51,254 nt of DNA from Victivallales bacterium (GTDB taxonomy: Bacteria > Verrucomicrobiota > Lentisphaeria > Oligosphaerales > Oligosphaeraceae). A program made the position numbers and the translations under genes. Within the stretch, counting starts at the first letter, position 1. Every line of letters starts with the position of its first letter. The notes beneath the pieces were generated by a model. It was given only the letters and a program-made list of their open reading frames with translations, had not been told where the DNA came from and made no database searches. Positions 43,516 to 51,210 of this stretch are shown here, piece after piece. The stretch lies in contig JAGCSE010000038.1 in the NCBI GenBank assembly GCA_017964325.1, positions 1-51,254 of the forward strand. Direction: 5' to 3'.

Positions 43516-44259
43516 ATGAAGAAATCCCGTCATTTCACGTTGATCGAGCTACTTGTCGTCATCGCCATCATCGCGATTCTGGCCGCAATGCTGCTCCCCG
43601 CCCTCGCAAAAGCCCGCAACAAGGCCTTCGCCATCAACTGCATCAGCAACATGAAGCAACTCGGCACATCTGCTTCTTTGTACACAGGCGACTACAAAGG
43701 TTATCTGCCTCCTACCGATAATGGCGCCCCTGGCGATAAATGGCCAAACGGCACATCCTTACAGCACCCCTTCTGGAACGAAGTCATGATGCAGACCGCT
43801 TACGCAAACCTTGAAGGATGGACGCGTAACACAGGTTCCTGCGCCGGCGGCTATCTCGACTCCAAGGCACTCTTCTGCCCGGCGGCATTGAACCGCACAA
43901 ACTGGAACAACGACTGTTCATACGGCAGCAACTGGAACATCATGTCCCGCGGAACCTCCTATCCCGTCCAGCAGATGACCGCCCCTTCCCAGAAGATGAT
44001 CTTCATCGAAACGGACGCCCACACCAGTTCAGGCGATCCGCAGGCATACGGCTTCTGGCGTTATAGCCCGAGTCTTTCAACCCGTACAGACACCGGCTGG
44101 GGTTATCCGACCGTCCGCCATGACCAGATGTGCAACGTCACCCATCTGGACGGCCATGTCCAATCCTACAGGACGCCCAACCGCAGCGATACCATGTCCG
44201 TATTCCCCTTCAAGTGGGGCAATGCGGACTGCGAACCCTATCTCCGCTGGGACAAGTAA
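43516..44259 (+). CDS. Type II secretion-like pseudopilin (first of tandem pair)
   Basis: A 247-residue protein with a type IV pilin-like N-terminus: a short basic leader MKKSRH, then [20 protein letters not shown] with Glu5. The residue before the predicted prepilin peptidase site is His rather than the usual Gly. The mature part has the planctomycete/lentisphaera-type ending with a histidine-aspartate-glycine motif ([13 protein letters not shown]). Several cysteines and many aromatic/asparagine residues suggest a secreted or surface protein. AAGGAAGCAGG precedes the ATG. It is about three-quarters identical to the next gene by eye. An AT-rich 200-base gap precedes it and a strong terminator follows. 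Confidence 0.88.
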   Translation: MKKSRHFTLIELLVVIAIIAILAAMLLPALAKARNKAFAINCISNMKQLGTSASLYTGDYKGYLPPTDNGAPGDKWPNGTSLQHPFWNEVMMQTAYANLEGWTRNTGSCAGGYLDSKALFCPAALNRTNWNNDCSYGSNWNIMSRGTSYPVQQMTAPSQKMIFIETDAHTSSGDPQAYGFWRYSPSLSTRTDTGWGYPTVRHDQMCNVTHLDGHVQSYRTPNRSDTMSVFPFKWGNADCEPYLRWDK

Positions 44260-44287
44260 TTTAGTCACAATTTCATAAATTCATTTA

Positions 44288-44332
44288 GAGGCTGATGCAA
44301 ACCTTCTATGGCTAGCGTCAGCCTCTTTTTTT
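44288..44332 (+). terminator. Intrinsic terminator of the first pseudopilin gene
   Basis: GAGGCTGATGC / GCGTCAGCCTC stem, 16-base loop, then seven T residues. It is homologous to the hydrogenase terminator at 1243-1287, with compensated stem changes. Confidence 0.9.
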
Positions 44333-44533
44333 CATATAATGACGCATGGCTTCATCATAAAAGCCTTAAGACACTATAAATAAATATATTACAATTATAT
44401 TTGCACATTTTTTCAGACATTATACAAAATAATTCTTCTCAAGCTGACTTGATTTTTGCAATTCTTGATTAAATTAACAAAAAGTTAATGAGTTTTTATG
44501 AAAACTAATAAACTTGATTAAGGAGATTAATCC

Positions 44534-45277
44534 ATGAAAAAGTCCCGTCATTTCACATTGATCGAACTGCTGGTCGTCATCGCCATCATCGCGATTCTGG
44601 CCGCCATGCTTCTCCCTGCCCTTGCCAAAGCCCGCAACAAGGCACGTGCCATCAGCTGCATCAACAATATGAAACAGCTCGGCACTGCCGCCACTTTGTA
44701 CATGGGCGACCATTCAGGCTATCTGCCTCCCATGGACAACGGCGCTCCTGGCGACAAATGGCCCAACGGCACCTCGCTTCAGCATCCCTATTGGAACGAA
44801 GTCATGATGCAGATTGCATACGCCAACCTTGAAGGCTGGACGCGCAACACGGGATCATGCGCCGGTGGATATCTGAACTCAAAGTCATTGTTCTGCCCCT
44901 CCGCCTCTAGCCGCACAAACTGGAACAACGACTGCTCATACGGTTGTAACGCCCAAATCATGCAACGCGCCAAATCCTATCCAGCGCAACAGATGACCGC
45001 CCCCTCCCAGAAGATGATCTTCATCGAACTGGACGCCCATGAATCTTCAGGCAACCCGCGCGATTACGGTTTCTGGCGCGTTCAGCCCAGCATTTCCAAC
45101 CGCACGGATACTGGCTGGGGCTATCCCACGGTTCGTCATGACCAGATGTGCAATGTCCTCCATCTCGATGGCCATGTCCAGACCTACAAGACCCCCAACC
45201 GCAGCGACACGATGTCCGTCTTCCCTTTCAAATGGGGCGCAACGGATTGCGAACCCTATCTCCGTTGGGATAAGTAA
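44534..45277 (+). CDS. Type II secretion-like pseudopilin (second of tandem pair)
   Basis: A 247-residue paralogue of the preceding gene, the same length to the residue. Leader [26 protein letters not shown], and C-terminal [19 protein letters not shown] are shared. Differences cluster at surface-like positions such as [19 protein letters not shown]. The upstream gap is AT-rich, and TTAAGGAGATTAATCC provides a ribosome binding site. It is followed by its own terminator, so each copy is an independent unit. Function is probably in a pseudopilus or a surface display role; no T2SS ATPase, inner membrane or prepilin peptidase gene is in the window. Confidence 0.88.
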   Translation: MKKSRHFTLIELLVVIAIIAILAAMLLPALAKARNKARAISCINNMKQLGTAATLYMGDHSGYLPPMDNGAPGDKWPNGTSLQHPYWNEVMMQIAYANLEGWTRNTGSCAGGYLNSKSLFCPSASSRTNWNNDCSYGCNAQIMQRAKSYPAQQMTAPSQKMIFIELDAHESSGNPRDYGFWRVQPSISNRTDTGWGYPTVRHDQMCNVLHLDGHVQTYKTPNRSDTMSVFPFKWGATDCEPYLRWDK

Positions 45278-45304
45278 GTCATTATTGATCGTCTCTTCAC
45301 CCAA

Positions 45305-45340
45305 AAGCCTGAAAGTTTTCACAAACTTTCAGGCTTTTTT
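45305..45340 (+). terminator. Intrinsic terminator of the second pseudopilin gene
   Basis: A 14-bp perfect stem (AAGCCTGAAAGTTT / AAACTTTCAGGCTT) with a four-base loop and a T-run. Confidence 0.9.
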
Positions 45341-45432
45341 GTTCCCCTTTCAATTAATTAAGGTATATTATTCGTTGACATTTTGTTATTCAACACCATC
45401 AATTTTCATCACATCATCACAAAGGAATCAAT

Positions 45433-47430
45433 ATGCGCTACCCGTCCTATCCGCTCATCGCCCATGACCCGTATTTCTCCATCTGGTCACCGTCAGACAA
45501 CCTAAACGACTCATGGACAAAGCATTGGACTGGCGCCAACCACGAAATCTGCGGCATCGTCCGCATCGATGGCAAGCCGTACTGCTATCTCGGCAATCCG
45601 CGCGGATTCGACAAACTGCCGCAGACCTCCGTCACCGTCCTCCCCACCCGCACGATTTACACGTTCGAGGCGGACGGCGTCAATTTGACGCTCACGTTCC
45701 TGACGCCCGCCCTTCCGCAGAAGCTGGACATTCTGTCACGCCCCGTCACATACATCTGCTATGACGTGGCTTCCATTGACGGAAAAGACCATGATGTCCA
45801 AGCCTACATCGATTTCGGCAGCGAAATCTGCGTGAACGACGCACAGGATCCCACGCTCGGCGGCCGCTACCAGATCGCCACCATGGATCTGCTTGGCTTC
45901 ACCGCCGCCCGCCCAAATATGCTGGGTCGCGTCGGCGACAATCTCCGCATCGAATGGGGCTATTTCTATCTCGGCCTCCCGAAGACGACATCGTTCATTT
46001 CCGCCCTCGGCGGCCGTGACGAGATGCGCAACTCCTTCCGCGACAATGGCAAGCTTCCTGCGGATGACCGCCTTGAATCCTGCAATCCGTACCGCCGTCC
46101 GCGTATCATCGCCGCCGCGGCCGCCACAACGCTGAAGGTCGCCGCCAACGCAGCCGAATGCTTCCATGTCGTCGCCGCTTACGATGATATTTTCAGCGTC
46201 GAATATCTCAACCAGCGCCTTGTCGCCTACTGGCGGCGCGACGGCCTCGGCTTCTCCGCCATGCTCAATGACGCAGAAGCCGAATTGCCGCAGATCGCCG
46301 CGGAATGCGAAGCGTTCGACAAGAAGCTTCTCGGCGACGCGGAAACAGTCGGCGGCAGCGACTACGCCGCCCTCTGCTCCATCGCCTACCGCCAGTCCAT
46401 CGCCGCCCACAAACTTGTCGCCGCGACGGACGGCACCCCCTATTTCTTCTCGAAGGAGAATTTCTCCAACGGCTGCATCTGCACGGTCGATGTGACATAT
46501 CCCTCCGCGCCGCTGTATCTCCTTGTACAACCAGCTCTTCTGAAAGGCATGCTGATTCCGATTCTCAACTATGCGGAACTCAAACGCTGGCCGTATAATT
46601 TCGCTCCGCACGACCTTGGCACCTATCCGCTGGCCAACGGGCAGGTCTATGGCGGCGGCGAAAAGAACGAAGTGAACCAGATGCCTGTCGAGGAAAGCGG
46701 CAATATGCTGATTCTCGCGGGAGCACTCGTCAAGTTCGAAAACGATGTCGAGTTCGCCTCCAAATATTGGAATACGTTCACAAAGTGGGCCGAATACCTT
46801 CTTGCGAAAGGCTATGATCCGGAAAACCAGCTCTGCACCGACGATTTCGCAGGCCATCTCGCCCACAACACGAATCTTTCCATCAAAGCCATCATGGGCC
46901 TCGGAGCCTACGCACAGATTGCCAAGATTCTCGGCAAGAACGATATAGCTGAAAAATATCTCGCCGCCGCGAAGGACGCCGCCAACCGCTGGCAGAAGGA
47001 CGCCCTTGACGACAACGGCGCATACCGCCTCGCCTTCGACCAGCCCGGAACATGGAGCCAAAAATACAATCTCGTATGGGATAAGTTGCTCGGCCTCAAT
47101 CTCTTCTCCGAAGATGTCGCCAAACGCGAACTCGCCCACTACCGCAAGATCCAAGGCGAATACGGCCTCCCGCTCGACAACCGCCGCACCTACACGAAAA
47201 TCGACTGGATCCTCTGGTCCGCCACGTTGACGCGCAACGACGACGATTTCGCCGCCATTCTCGCCCCCGTCATGAAATTCCTCCAAGAGACGCCTGACCG
47301 CATTCCATTGACGGACTGGTATGAAACGACCAATGCCAAGAAGGTCGGTTTCCAGGCCCGCTCCGTTGTCGGTGGCATCTTCCTCAAGTTGCTCTATGAC
47401 GCGAATTTCCGCAAGTCCTACCGAATCTGA
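45433..47430 (+). CDS. DUF4965/DUF5127 glutaminase-A-like family protein
   Basis: A 665-residue protein without clear signal peptide. It starts with the DUF4964-like segment RYPSYPLIAHDPYFSIWSPS followed by the beta-sandwich DUF5127 part (about 80-260). The alpha-barrel DUF4965/DUF1793 part (about 290-660) has YRQSIAAHKLV, LGTYPLANGQVYGGGEKN, CTDDFAGHLAHNTNLS and YGLPLDNRRTYTKIDW. Fungal relatives were named glutaminase A, but the six-hairpin barrel and genomic contexts in bacteria fit a glycoside hydrolase, so the name should be read with care. It is followed after only six bases by trmL, so they are probably co-transcribed. A 516-codon open frame on the opposite strand is a codon-bias shadow. 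Confidence 0.85.
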   Translation: MRYPSYPLIAHDPYFSIWSPSDNLNDSWTKHWTGANHEICGIVRIDGKPYCYLGNPRGFDKLPQTSVTVLPTRTIYTFEADGVNLTLTFLTPALPQKLDILSRPVTYICYDVASIDGKDHDVQAYIDFGSEICVNDAQDPTLGGRYQIATMDLLGFTAARPNMLGRVGDNLRIEWGYFYLGLPKTTSFISALGGRDEMRNSFRDNGKLPADDRLESCNPYRRPRIIAAAAATTLKVAANAAECFHVVAAYDDIFSVEYLNQRLVAYWRRDGLGFSAMLNDAEAELPQIAAECEAFDKKLLGDAETVGGSDYAALCSIAYRQSIAAHKLVAATDGTPYFFSKENFSNGCICTVDVTYPSAPLYLLVQPALLKGMLIPILNYAELKRWPYNFAPHDLGTYPLANGQVYGGGEKNEVNQMPVEESGNMLILAGALVKFENDVEFASKYWNTFTKWAEYLLAKGYDPENQLCTDDFAGHLAHNTNLSIKAIMGLGAYAQIAKILGKNDIAEKYLAAAKDAANRWQKDALDDNGAYRLAFDQPGTWSQKYNLVWDKLLGLNLFSEDVAKRELAHYRKIQGEYGLPLDNRRTYTKIDWILWSATLTRNDDDFAAILAPVMKFLQETPDRIPLTDWYETTNAKKVGFQARSVVGGIFLKLLYDANFRKSYRI

Positions 47431-47436
47431 CCGACG

Positions 47437-47922
47437 ATGGACGCGAACAAAAAGCCTTGCTACAATATCGTGCTCGTCCGGCCTGAAATCCCGCAGAACA
47501 CAGGAACCATCGGACGGCTCTGCGTCTGCACGGATGCCGCCCTACATCTCATCAAGCCGCTCGGCTTCCTGCTGGACGAAGCGCATCTCCGTCGCGCAGG
47601 CCTCGACTACTGGCCCTATTTGAATCTATCAATCTACGAAGACTGGGACGATTTTCTCACGAAAAACAATCCCAGTCTCGACCAGATGGTCTTTTGCAGT
47701 ACGAAAACGACGCGCAGTCTCTACGATTTCACGTTCCATGAAGGCGATTGGCTCATCTTCGGCAACGAAGGCCACGGCCTCCCGCCGCCATTCTACGAAC
47801 GCTACCGTGAAAGGCTTTTCACGTTGCCGATGCCCGGCGAGCACGCCCGCAGCCATAATCTCGCAAACTCCGTATCCATCGCCCTCTACGAAGCGCTCCG
47901 CCAGACGCGCTTCTCAAAATAG
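47437..47922 (+). CDS. trmL: tRNA (cytidine/uridine-34-2'-O)-methyltransferase TrmL
   Basis: A 161-residue SPOUT-class (trefoil knot) methyltransferase that 2'-O-methylates the wobble base of certain leucine tRNAs using SAM. Family motifs are in order: LVRPEIPQNTGTIGRLC, LIKPLGFLLDE, LIFGNEGHGLP, and LPMPGEHARSHNLANSVSIALYEALRQ, where the usual RSLNLSN is RSHNLAN. The length is typical. It begins six bases after the DUF4965 stop. Directly after its stop codon begins a 36-bp palindromic tandem array. Confidence 0.94.
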   Translation: MDANKKPCYNIVLVRPEIPQNTGTIGRLCVCTDAALHLIKPLGFLLDEAHLRRAGLDYWPYLNLSIYEDWDDFLTKNNPSLDQMVFCSTKTTRSLYDFTFHEGDWLIFGNEGHGLPPPFYERYRERLFTLPMPGEHARSHNLANSVSIALYEALRQTRFSK

Positions 47923-47923
47923 C

Positions 47924-48060
47924 ATGATGATGCCCAGGCTCCGCCCTGGGCAAAACAACATGATGATGCCCATGCTCCGCCATGGGCAAAGCAACATGAT
48001 GATACCCATGCTCCGCCATGGGCAAAGCAACATGATGATGCCCATGCTCCGCCATGGGCA
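47924..48060. repeat. 36-bp palindromic tandem repeat (four copies)
   Basis: Copies start at 47924, 47960, 47996 and 48032, the last being truncated. Each contains the dyad TGCCCATG-CTCCGC-CATGGGCA (8-bp arms, 6-base loop) preceded by ATGATGA and joined by an AAAGCAAC linker. In copy 1 both arms change together (CCCAGG with CCTGGG), keeping the pairing. Copy 3 has one arm change that loses the second pair. The array fills the whole gap between trmL and the next start codon. Confidence 0.95.
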
Positions 48061-48069
48061 AGAAAAAAA

Positions 48070-48693
48070 ATGCAAAATACCACCGTCATCCTCGCCAATG
48101 GCACGTTTCCAACTGCACCGCAAGCACTTGCAGTGCTTGACGGCGCGGCGCGCATTGTCTGCTGCGACGGTGCCGCCATTGCTCTGATGGAATCAGGCCG
48201 CACGCCGGCCGCAGTCATCGGCGATCTGGACAGCATCTCACCCGAACTACGGCGGAAACTCGCCCCCATGATCGTCCATGTTACAGAGCAGGACACGAAC
48301 GACCTTAACAAGGCGTTCCGCTACTGCCTCGCACAGGGCTGGACGGACATCGTCATTCTTGGAGCTACGGGCAAACGGGAAGACCATACGCTCGGCAACA
48401 TCTCCCTGCTGGTCGATTTTGCGCAAAAAATCCCTGGCATCAAGATGGTTACAGATGACGGCGTGTTCGAGGTCATGCTCGAATCCGGCTCATGCGAAGC
48501 CCGTGTCGGCCAACAGATTTCCATCTTCGCCATGGAACCGGACACGCCTATCGAATCACATAATCTCAAATATCCATTGAACGGCCTCGCCCCAAGCCGA
48601 TGGTGGCAAGCCACGCTCAATGAGTCACTTGCAGATACGTTCACTCTTACTTTCCCCACAAACCACCCACTATTGATCTACAAAGCATTTTAA
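48070..48693 (+). CDS. thiN: Thiamine diphosphokinase
   Basis: Transfers pyrophosphate from ATP to thiamine, giving thiamine diphosphate, in the cytoplasm. It is 207 residues long. Family motifs are CCDGAA, the metal-binding VIGDLDSI, EQDTNDLNKAF and LGATGKREDHTLGNISLL, followed by the C-terminal beta domain with ISIFAMEP and LKYPLNG. The start codon follows the 36-bp repeat array after AAGAAAAAAA, with no standard ribosome binding site unless the repeat linker contributes. The Ddl gene follows 15 bases downstream, so the two are likely co-transcribed. No THI-element riboswitch was recognised in the gap. Confidence 0.93.
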   Translation: MQNTTVILANGTFPTAPQALAVLDGAARIVCCDGAAIALMESGRTPAAVIGDLDSISPELRRKLAPMIVHVTEQDTNDLNKAFRYCLAQGWTDIVILGATGKREDHTLGNISLLVDFAQKIPGIKMVTDDGVFEVMLESGSCEARVGQQISIFAMEPDTPIESHNLKYPLNGLAPSRWWQATLNESLADTFTLTFPTNHPLLIYKAF

Positions 48694-48708
48694 CCATAGG
48701 TTCTTTCC

Positions 48709-49764
48709 ATGTCCAAAACAATCGTCTGTCTTGCATGCGGCGGCCAGTCCACCGAACACGAAGTCTCCCTCCAATCCGCCCGTAACGTCCTCGAAGCCAT
48801 TGACAAGGATAAATACGAAATCCTTCTCGTCGGCATCGATAAAAAAGGTGTCTGGAATCTCTATGCCGACAAAGATTTCGTCGTCAATGGCGACGATCCT
48901 GCCAAAATCGCCCTTTCAGACAAAGGAAGTCCTTCGTTTCCAATGCTTACCGAAAACGGCCCCGTTCTCGTCGAACTGAACGGCCGCAACCAGCATCCGT
49001 TTGATGTGATGTTTCCCATCCTCCACGGGCACAACGGCGAAGACGGTGCCTTCCAAGGCCTTTGCCAGATGTTGAACTGCCCATGTGTCGGCTGCGGCCT
49101 CTCCGCCTCCGCCAACTGCATGGACAAAGACCTCACGAAGCAGCTTCTCGCCGCTAATGGCATCCGCGTTGCTAAAGGCATTGTCCTCCGCAAGGGGATC
49201 GATGAATTGGACAGCGCGGCCGTTTCTTCGAAACTCGGAATGCCCGTATTTGTAAAACCCGCCCGCACAGGATCATCCGTTGGCGTGACAAAAGCCCACA
49301 ACGTCTCCGAGCTGGAAGCCGCCGTTGCCGACGCGTTCCAATACGACAACAAGCTGCTAATTGAGGAATGCGTCGTCGGCCGCGAAATCGAATGCGCTGT
49401 TCTCGGTACGAACGAACCGTTCGCCGCCCTGCCCGGCGAAGTCATCCCGCAGGTCGAATTCTATTCGTACGACGCGAAATACATCATGGGCGACGGTGCC
49501 CAGCTCAGCGTTCCCGCCAAACTCACCGTCTCCCAGCAGGACGCCGTCCGCGCCATCGCCGTCAAGGCATTCAAAGTCATGGAATGCAGCGGCATGTCCC
49601 GCATCGACTTCTTCCTCCGCAACGACGGCCAGTGGGTCCTCAACGAAATCAACACGATTCCAGGCTTCACGAACATCAGCATGTATCCGCGCATGATGCA
49701 ATCATCCGGAATCACCTATTCCAGCCTCATCGACAAGCTGATACAGTTCTCGCTTCAAGGCTGA
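48709..49764 (+). CDS. ddl: D-alanine--D-alanine ligase
   Basis: ATP-grasp enzyme making the D-Ala-D-Ala dipeptide for peptidoglycan precursors. It is 351 residues, with the expected EHEVSLQSARN (Ser of the first D-Ala site), FPILHGHNGEDG, VKPARTGSSVGV, the VEFYSYDAKY omega-loop region and the metal-binding LNEINTIPGFT. The Tyr-based loop fits normal D-Ala-D-Ala rather than D-lactate ligases; the resistance-type signature is not present. It is transcribed with the thiamine diphosphokinase gene and is followed by a CTAG hairpin shared with the convergent DUF89 gene. Confidence 0.96.
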   Translation: MSKTIVCLACGGQSTEHEVSLQSARNVLEAIDKDKYEILLVGIDKKGVWNLYADKDFVVNGDDPAKIALSDKGSPSFPMLTENGPVLVELNGRNQHPFDVMFPILHGHNGEDGAFQGLCQMLNCPCVGCGLSASANCMDKDLTKQLLAANGIRVAKGIVLRKGIDELDSAAVSSKLGMPVFVKPARTGSSVGVTKAHNVSELEAAVADAFQYDNKLLIEECVVGREIECAVLGTNEPFAALPGEVIPQVEFYSYDAKYIMGDGAQLSVPAKLTVSQQDAVRAIAVKAFKVMECSGMSRIDFFLRNDGQWVLNEINTIPGFTNISMYPRMMQSSGITYSSLIDKLIQFSLQG

Positions 49765-49786
49765 CAATTTTTGCCAACAATGCATT

Positions 49787-49814
49787 CTAGTATTCTAGCC
49801 TCCTAGAATACTAG
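49787..49814. repeat. CTAG-based 12-bp inverted repeat between ddl and the DUF89 gene
   Basis: CTAGTATTCTAG, spacer CCTC, CTAGAATACTAG: a perfect 12-bp hairpin that also reads as four 8-base CTAG units. It lies between two convergent genes and its right arm contains the TAG stop codon of the DUF89 gene (49811-49813). There is no T-run, so it is not a classical terminator, though it may block readthrough in both directions. Confidence 0.85.
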
Positions 49815-50659
49815 CATTGCAATCTCACTTGCAATGAACGCATCTCCGTCTGCAGAAGCTTCACGACGACAGGACATTTCGCCATGAACAAAAACGCTAG
49901 CGGATATGGCGTTTCGTTCAGACATTCGAAATTGCCCTGCCCTTTCGCGATTACCAAATCCGCATCTGACAACGCATTCCGCATCTCATCGCCTGCGAAT
50001 TCAGGAATGACGCCAGGCAGGCATGTCCCGTTGTCGATGACCGGATAGCCATCCAAGCCAGACGCTGCCAATTCACGGCGAGTCATGTCATTGAAGGTCG
50101 GCATCCCGCGCACGCCGATGGTGATTTTGTCGCGATACGGTTCCATGAGCACGCTATCGAACACCGCTTCACCTGCATTGTCAAGGAGATACAGTATTTT
50201 TTTCGCCTTTCTCATCAGCGTTTCCAGTCGCCTGATGGCCGCCAAATCAATTGGCTTCTCGAACGCTTCTGAAACGGATTTTATCGCCTCGCGAATATCC
50301 AGGTCCCAGAAAATGCCGAAATCCAAGATGTTGCCTGCAACAGCCAATCGGACGCGCCATTCAAACGAGTCAGGCCTGTAGTTCGGAGTCTCCTTCAGCG
50401 ACTCCAACAGTTTCCACGCCATTTCCGTCGAACGGTCCTTCTGCTGGACATACGCATCGACGCCTCCCGAATGCCGCCATGCGATTTCATTCGTGCGCCA
50501 CGCTATATATGACGGCGGCTGCCGCATGTCCGACTGCGACATCATCGACATCACATCCATCATGATGCTTTTCTGCAACGTTTCATCTGATGTGCGGAAC
50601 CGCGCAATATTCAAGGCGTTATTCAGCAGGCAAGGCAAACAATCTAAAGTTGTTTTCAT
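49811..50659 (-). CDS. DUF89 metal-dependent damage-control phosphatase
   Basis: A 282-residue protein of the DUF89/ARMT1-like family, prokaryotic subfamily with an N-terminal CxxC (LDCLPCLLNNAL). These are metal-dependent phosphatases that remove phosphate from damaged or over-accumulated sugar phosphates and related metabolites. Family motifs are AGNILDFGIF, LLDNAGEAVFDSVL (metal Asp and Asn), FNDMTRRE and DLVIAKGQGNFE. The start is MKTTLDCLPC, immediately preceded by an 11-copy heptamer array instead of a ribosome binding site. The stop codon lies inside the CTAG hairpin. Upstream on the same strand is a four-helix-bundle gene. Confidence 0.9.
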   Translation of the reverse strand: MKTTLDCLPCLLNNALNIARFRTSDETLQKSIMMDVMSMMSQSDMRQPPSYIAWRTNEIAWRHSGGVDAYVQQKDRSTEMAWKLLESLKETPNYRPDSFEWRVRLAVAGNILDFGIFWDLDIREAIKSVSEAFEKPIDLAAIRRLETLMRKAKKILYLLDNAGEAVFDSVLMEPYRDKITIGVRGMPTFNDMTRRELAASGLDGYPVIDNGTCLPGVIPEFAGDEMRNALSDADLVIAKGQGNFECLNETPYPLAFLFMAKCPVVVKLLQTEMRSLQVRLQC

Positions 50660-50737
50660 AATGCTTAATGCTTAATGCTTAATGCTTAATGCTTAATGCT
50701 TAATGCTTAATGCTTAATGCTTAATGCTTAATGCTTA
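50660..50737 (-). repeat. Heptamer array (TAAGCAT)x11 abutting the DUF89 start codon
   Basis: Eleven perfect copies, written ATGCTTA on the plus strand from 50661. On the coding strand of the DUF89 gene they read TAAGCAT repeated, then one T, then ATG. This is the same phase and orientation as the TAATCAT array before the gene at 10618. No ribosome binding site lies between the array and the start. Confidence 0.97.
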
Positions 50738-50828
50738 ATTATTGAAACGAAGGAACTTAGCATTTCGCTTACTATTGTTATTTGGTCACTTCATGGCACG
50801 TTAACAAAACATCAAGCATCGTTATTAA

Positions 50829-51179
50829 TTAATTCTTTTTTGATCTAGATATAGCCATTAGAATTTTTAAAATCTCTTGGCAATCAGCATTCATGCTGTT
50901 AAATTGCATATTAGTTAAATATTCAGTCTCATGTAGTAGTTCAAGCCAGTATTCTGTTTCACTCGCTTCTTTTAACGCGATACCCATCTTCGTATAGAAA
51001 TCAGGCTTGCTAAATGCACGCGAAGCTTCCTTTACATTGGCTCCTATGCTCGTGCCACTACGCATGATTTGCTTTGATAAAATATATTCTTTCTTCTCCT
51101 TGTTTAAGTATTTGTGCATATTTATGATTCTTATTGCAAAAGCTTTACTTTTGTCAACAATCACATTGTTCTGTTTCAT
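50829..51179 (-). CDS. Four-helix-bundle protein, S23/IVP family (orphan)
   Basis: A 116-residue helical protein of the family first seen as open frames in 23S rRNA intervening sequences, and related to Avd of diversity-generating retroelements. Typical features are KSKAFAIRIINMHKYL near the start, YILSKQIMRSGTSIGANVKEA (helix 2 signature with R-S-x-x-S-I-x-A-N) and FYTKMGIALKEASETEYWL. The start at MKQNNV is set by AAGGAG six bases upstream; an ATG two codons earlier directly abuts that site. No rRNA gene and no reverse transcriptase is nearby. The gene is AT-rich and bracketed by inverted heptamer arrays at 50660-50737 and 51211-51248, which suggests a mobile or repeat-associated cassette. 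Biochemical function is unknown. Confidence 0.9.
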   Translation of the reverse strand: MKQNNVIVDKSKAFAIRIINMHKYLNKEKKEYILSKQIMRSGTSIGANVKEASRAFSKPDFYTKMGIALKEASETEYWLELLHETEYLTNMQFNSMNADCQEILKILMAISRSKKN

Positions 51180-51210
51180 TCCCATCTCCTTATAAAAAAC
51201 AGCCACTGTT

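Noticed and set aside
45375..45403. Promoter with perfect TTGACA before the DUF4965 gene
   Set aside because: The hexamer at the expected -10 position (ATCAAT) matches only three of six consensus bases.
45736..47286. 516-codon minus-strand open frame
   Set aside because: It lies entirely antisense to the well-supported DUF4965 gene and gives no recognisable protein; high GC at third positions produces such shadows.
47924..48060. CRISPR array
   Set aside because: Repeats are directly adjacent with no unique spacers of constant length, copies differ, and there are no cas genes.
48061..48069. THI-element riboswitch before the thiamine diphosphokinase gene
   Set aside because: The gap holds only the 36-bp repeats and a short A-rich linker; no conserved TPP-aptamer motifs are present.
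47924..48187. Open frames encoding a 12-residue peptide repeat (MMMPMLRHGQSN-like on plus, CPWRSMGIIMLL-like on minus)
   Set aside because: The repeat length is a multiple of three, so frames stay open by arithmetic; the plus frame runs into thiN out of phase and has no separate support.
50829..51179. Diversity-generating retroelement accessory gene (avd)
   Set aside because: The four-helix-bundle protein is related, but no reverse transcriptase, template repeat or variable repeat is visible nearby.
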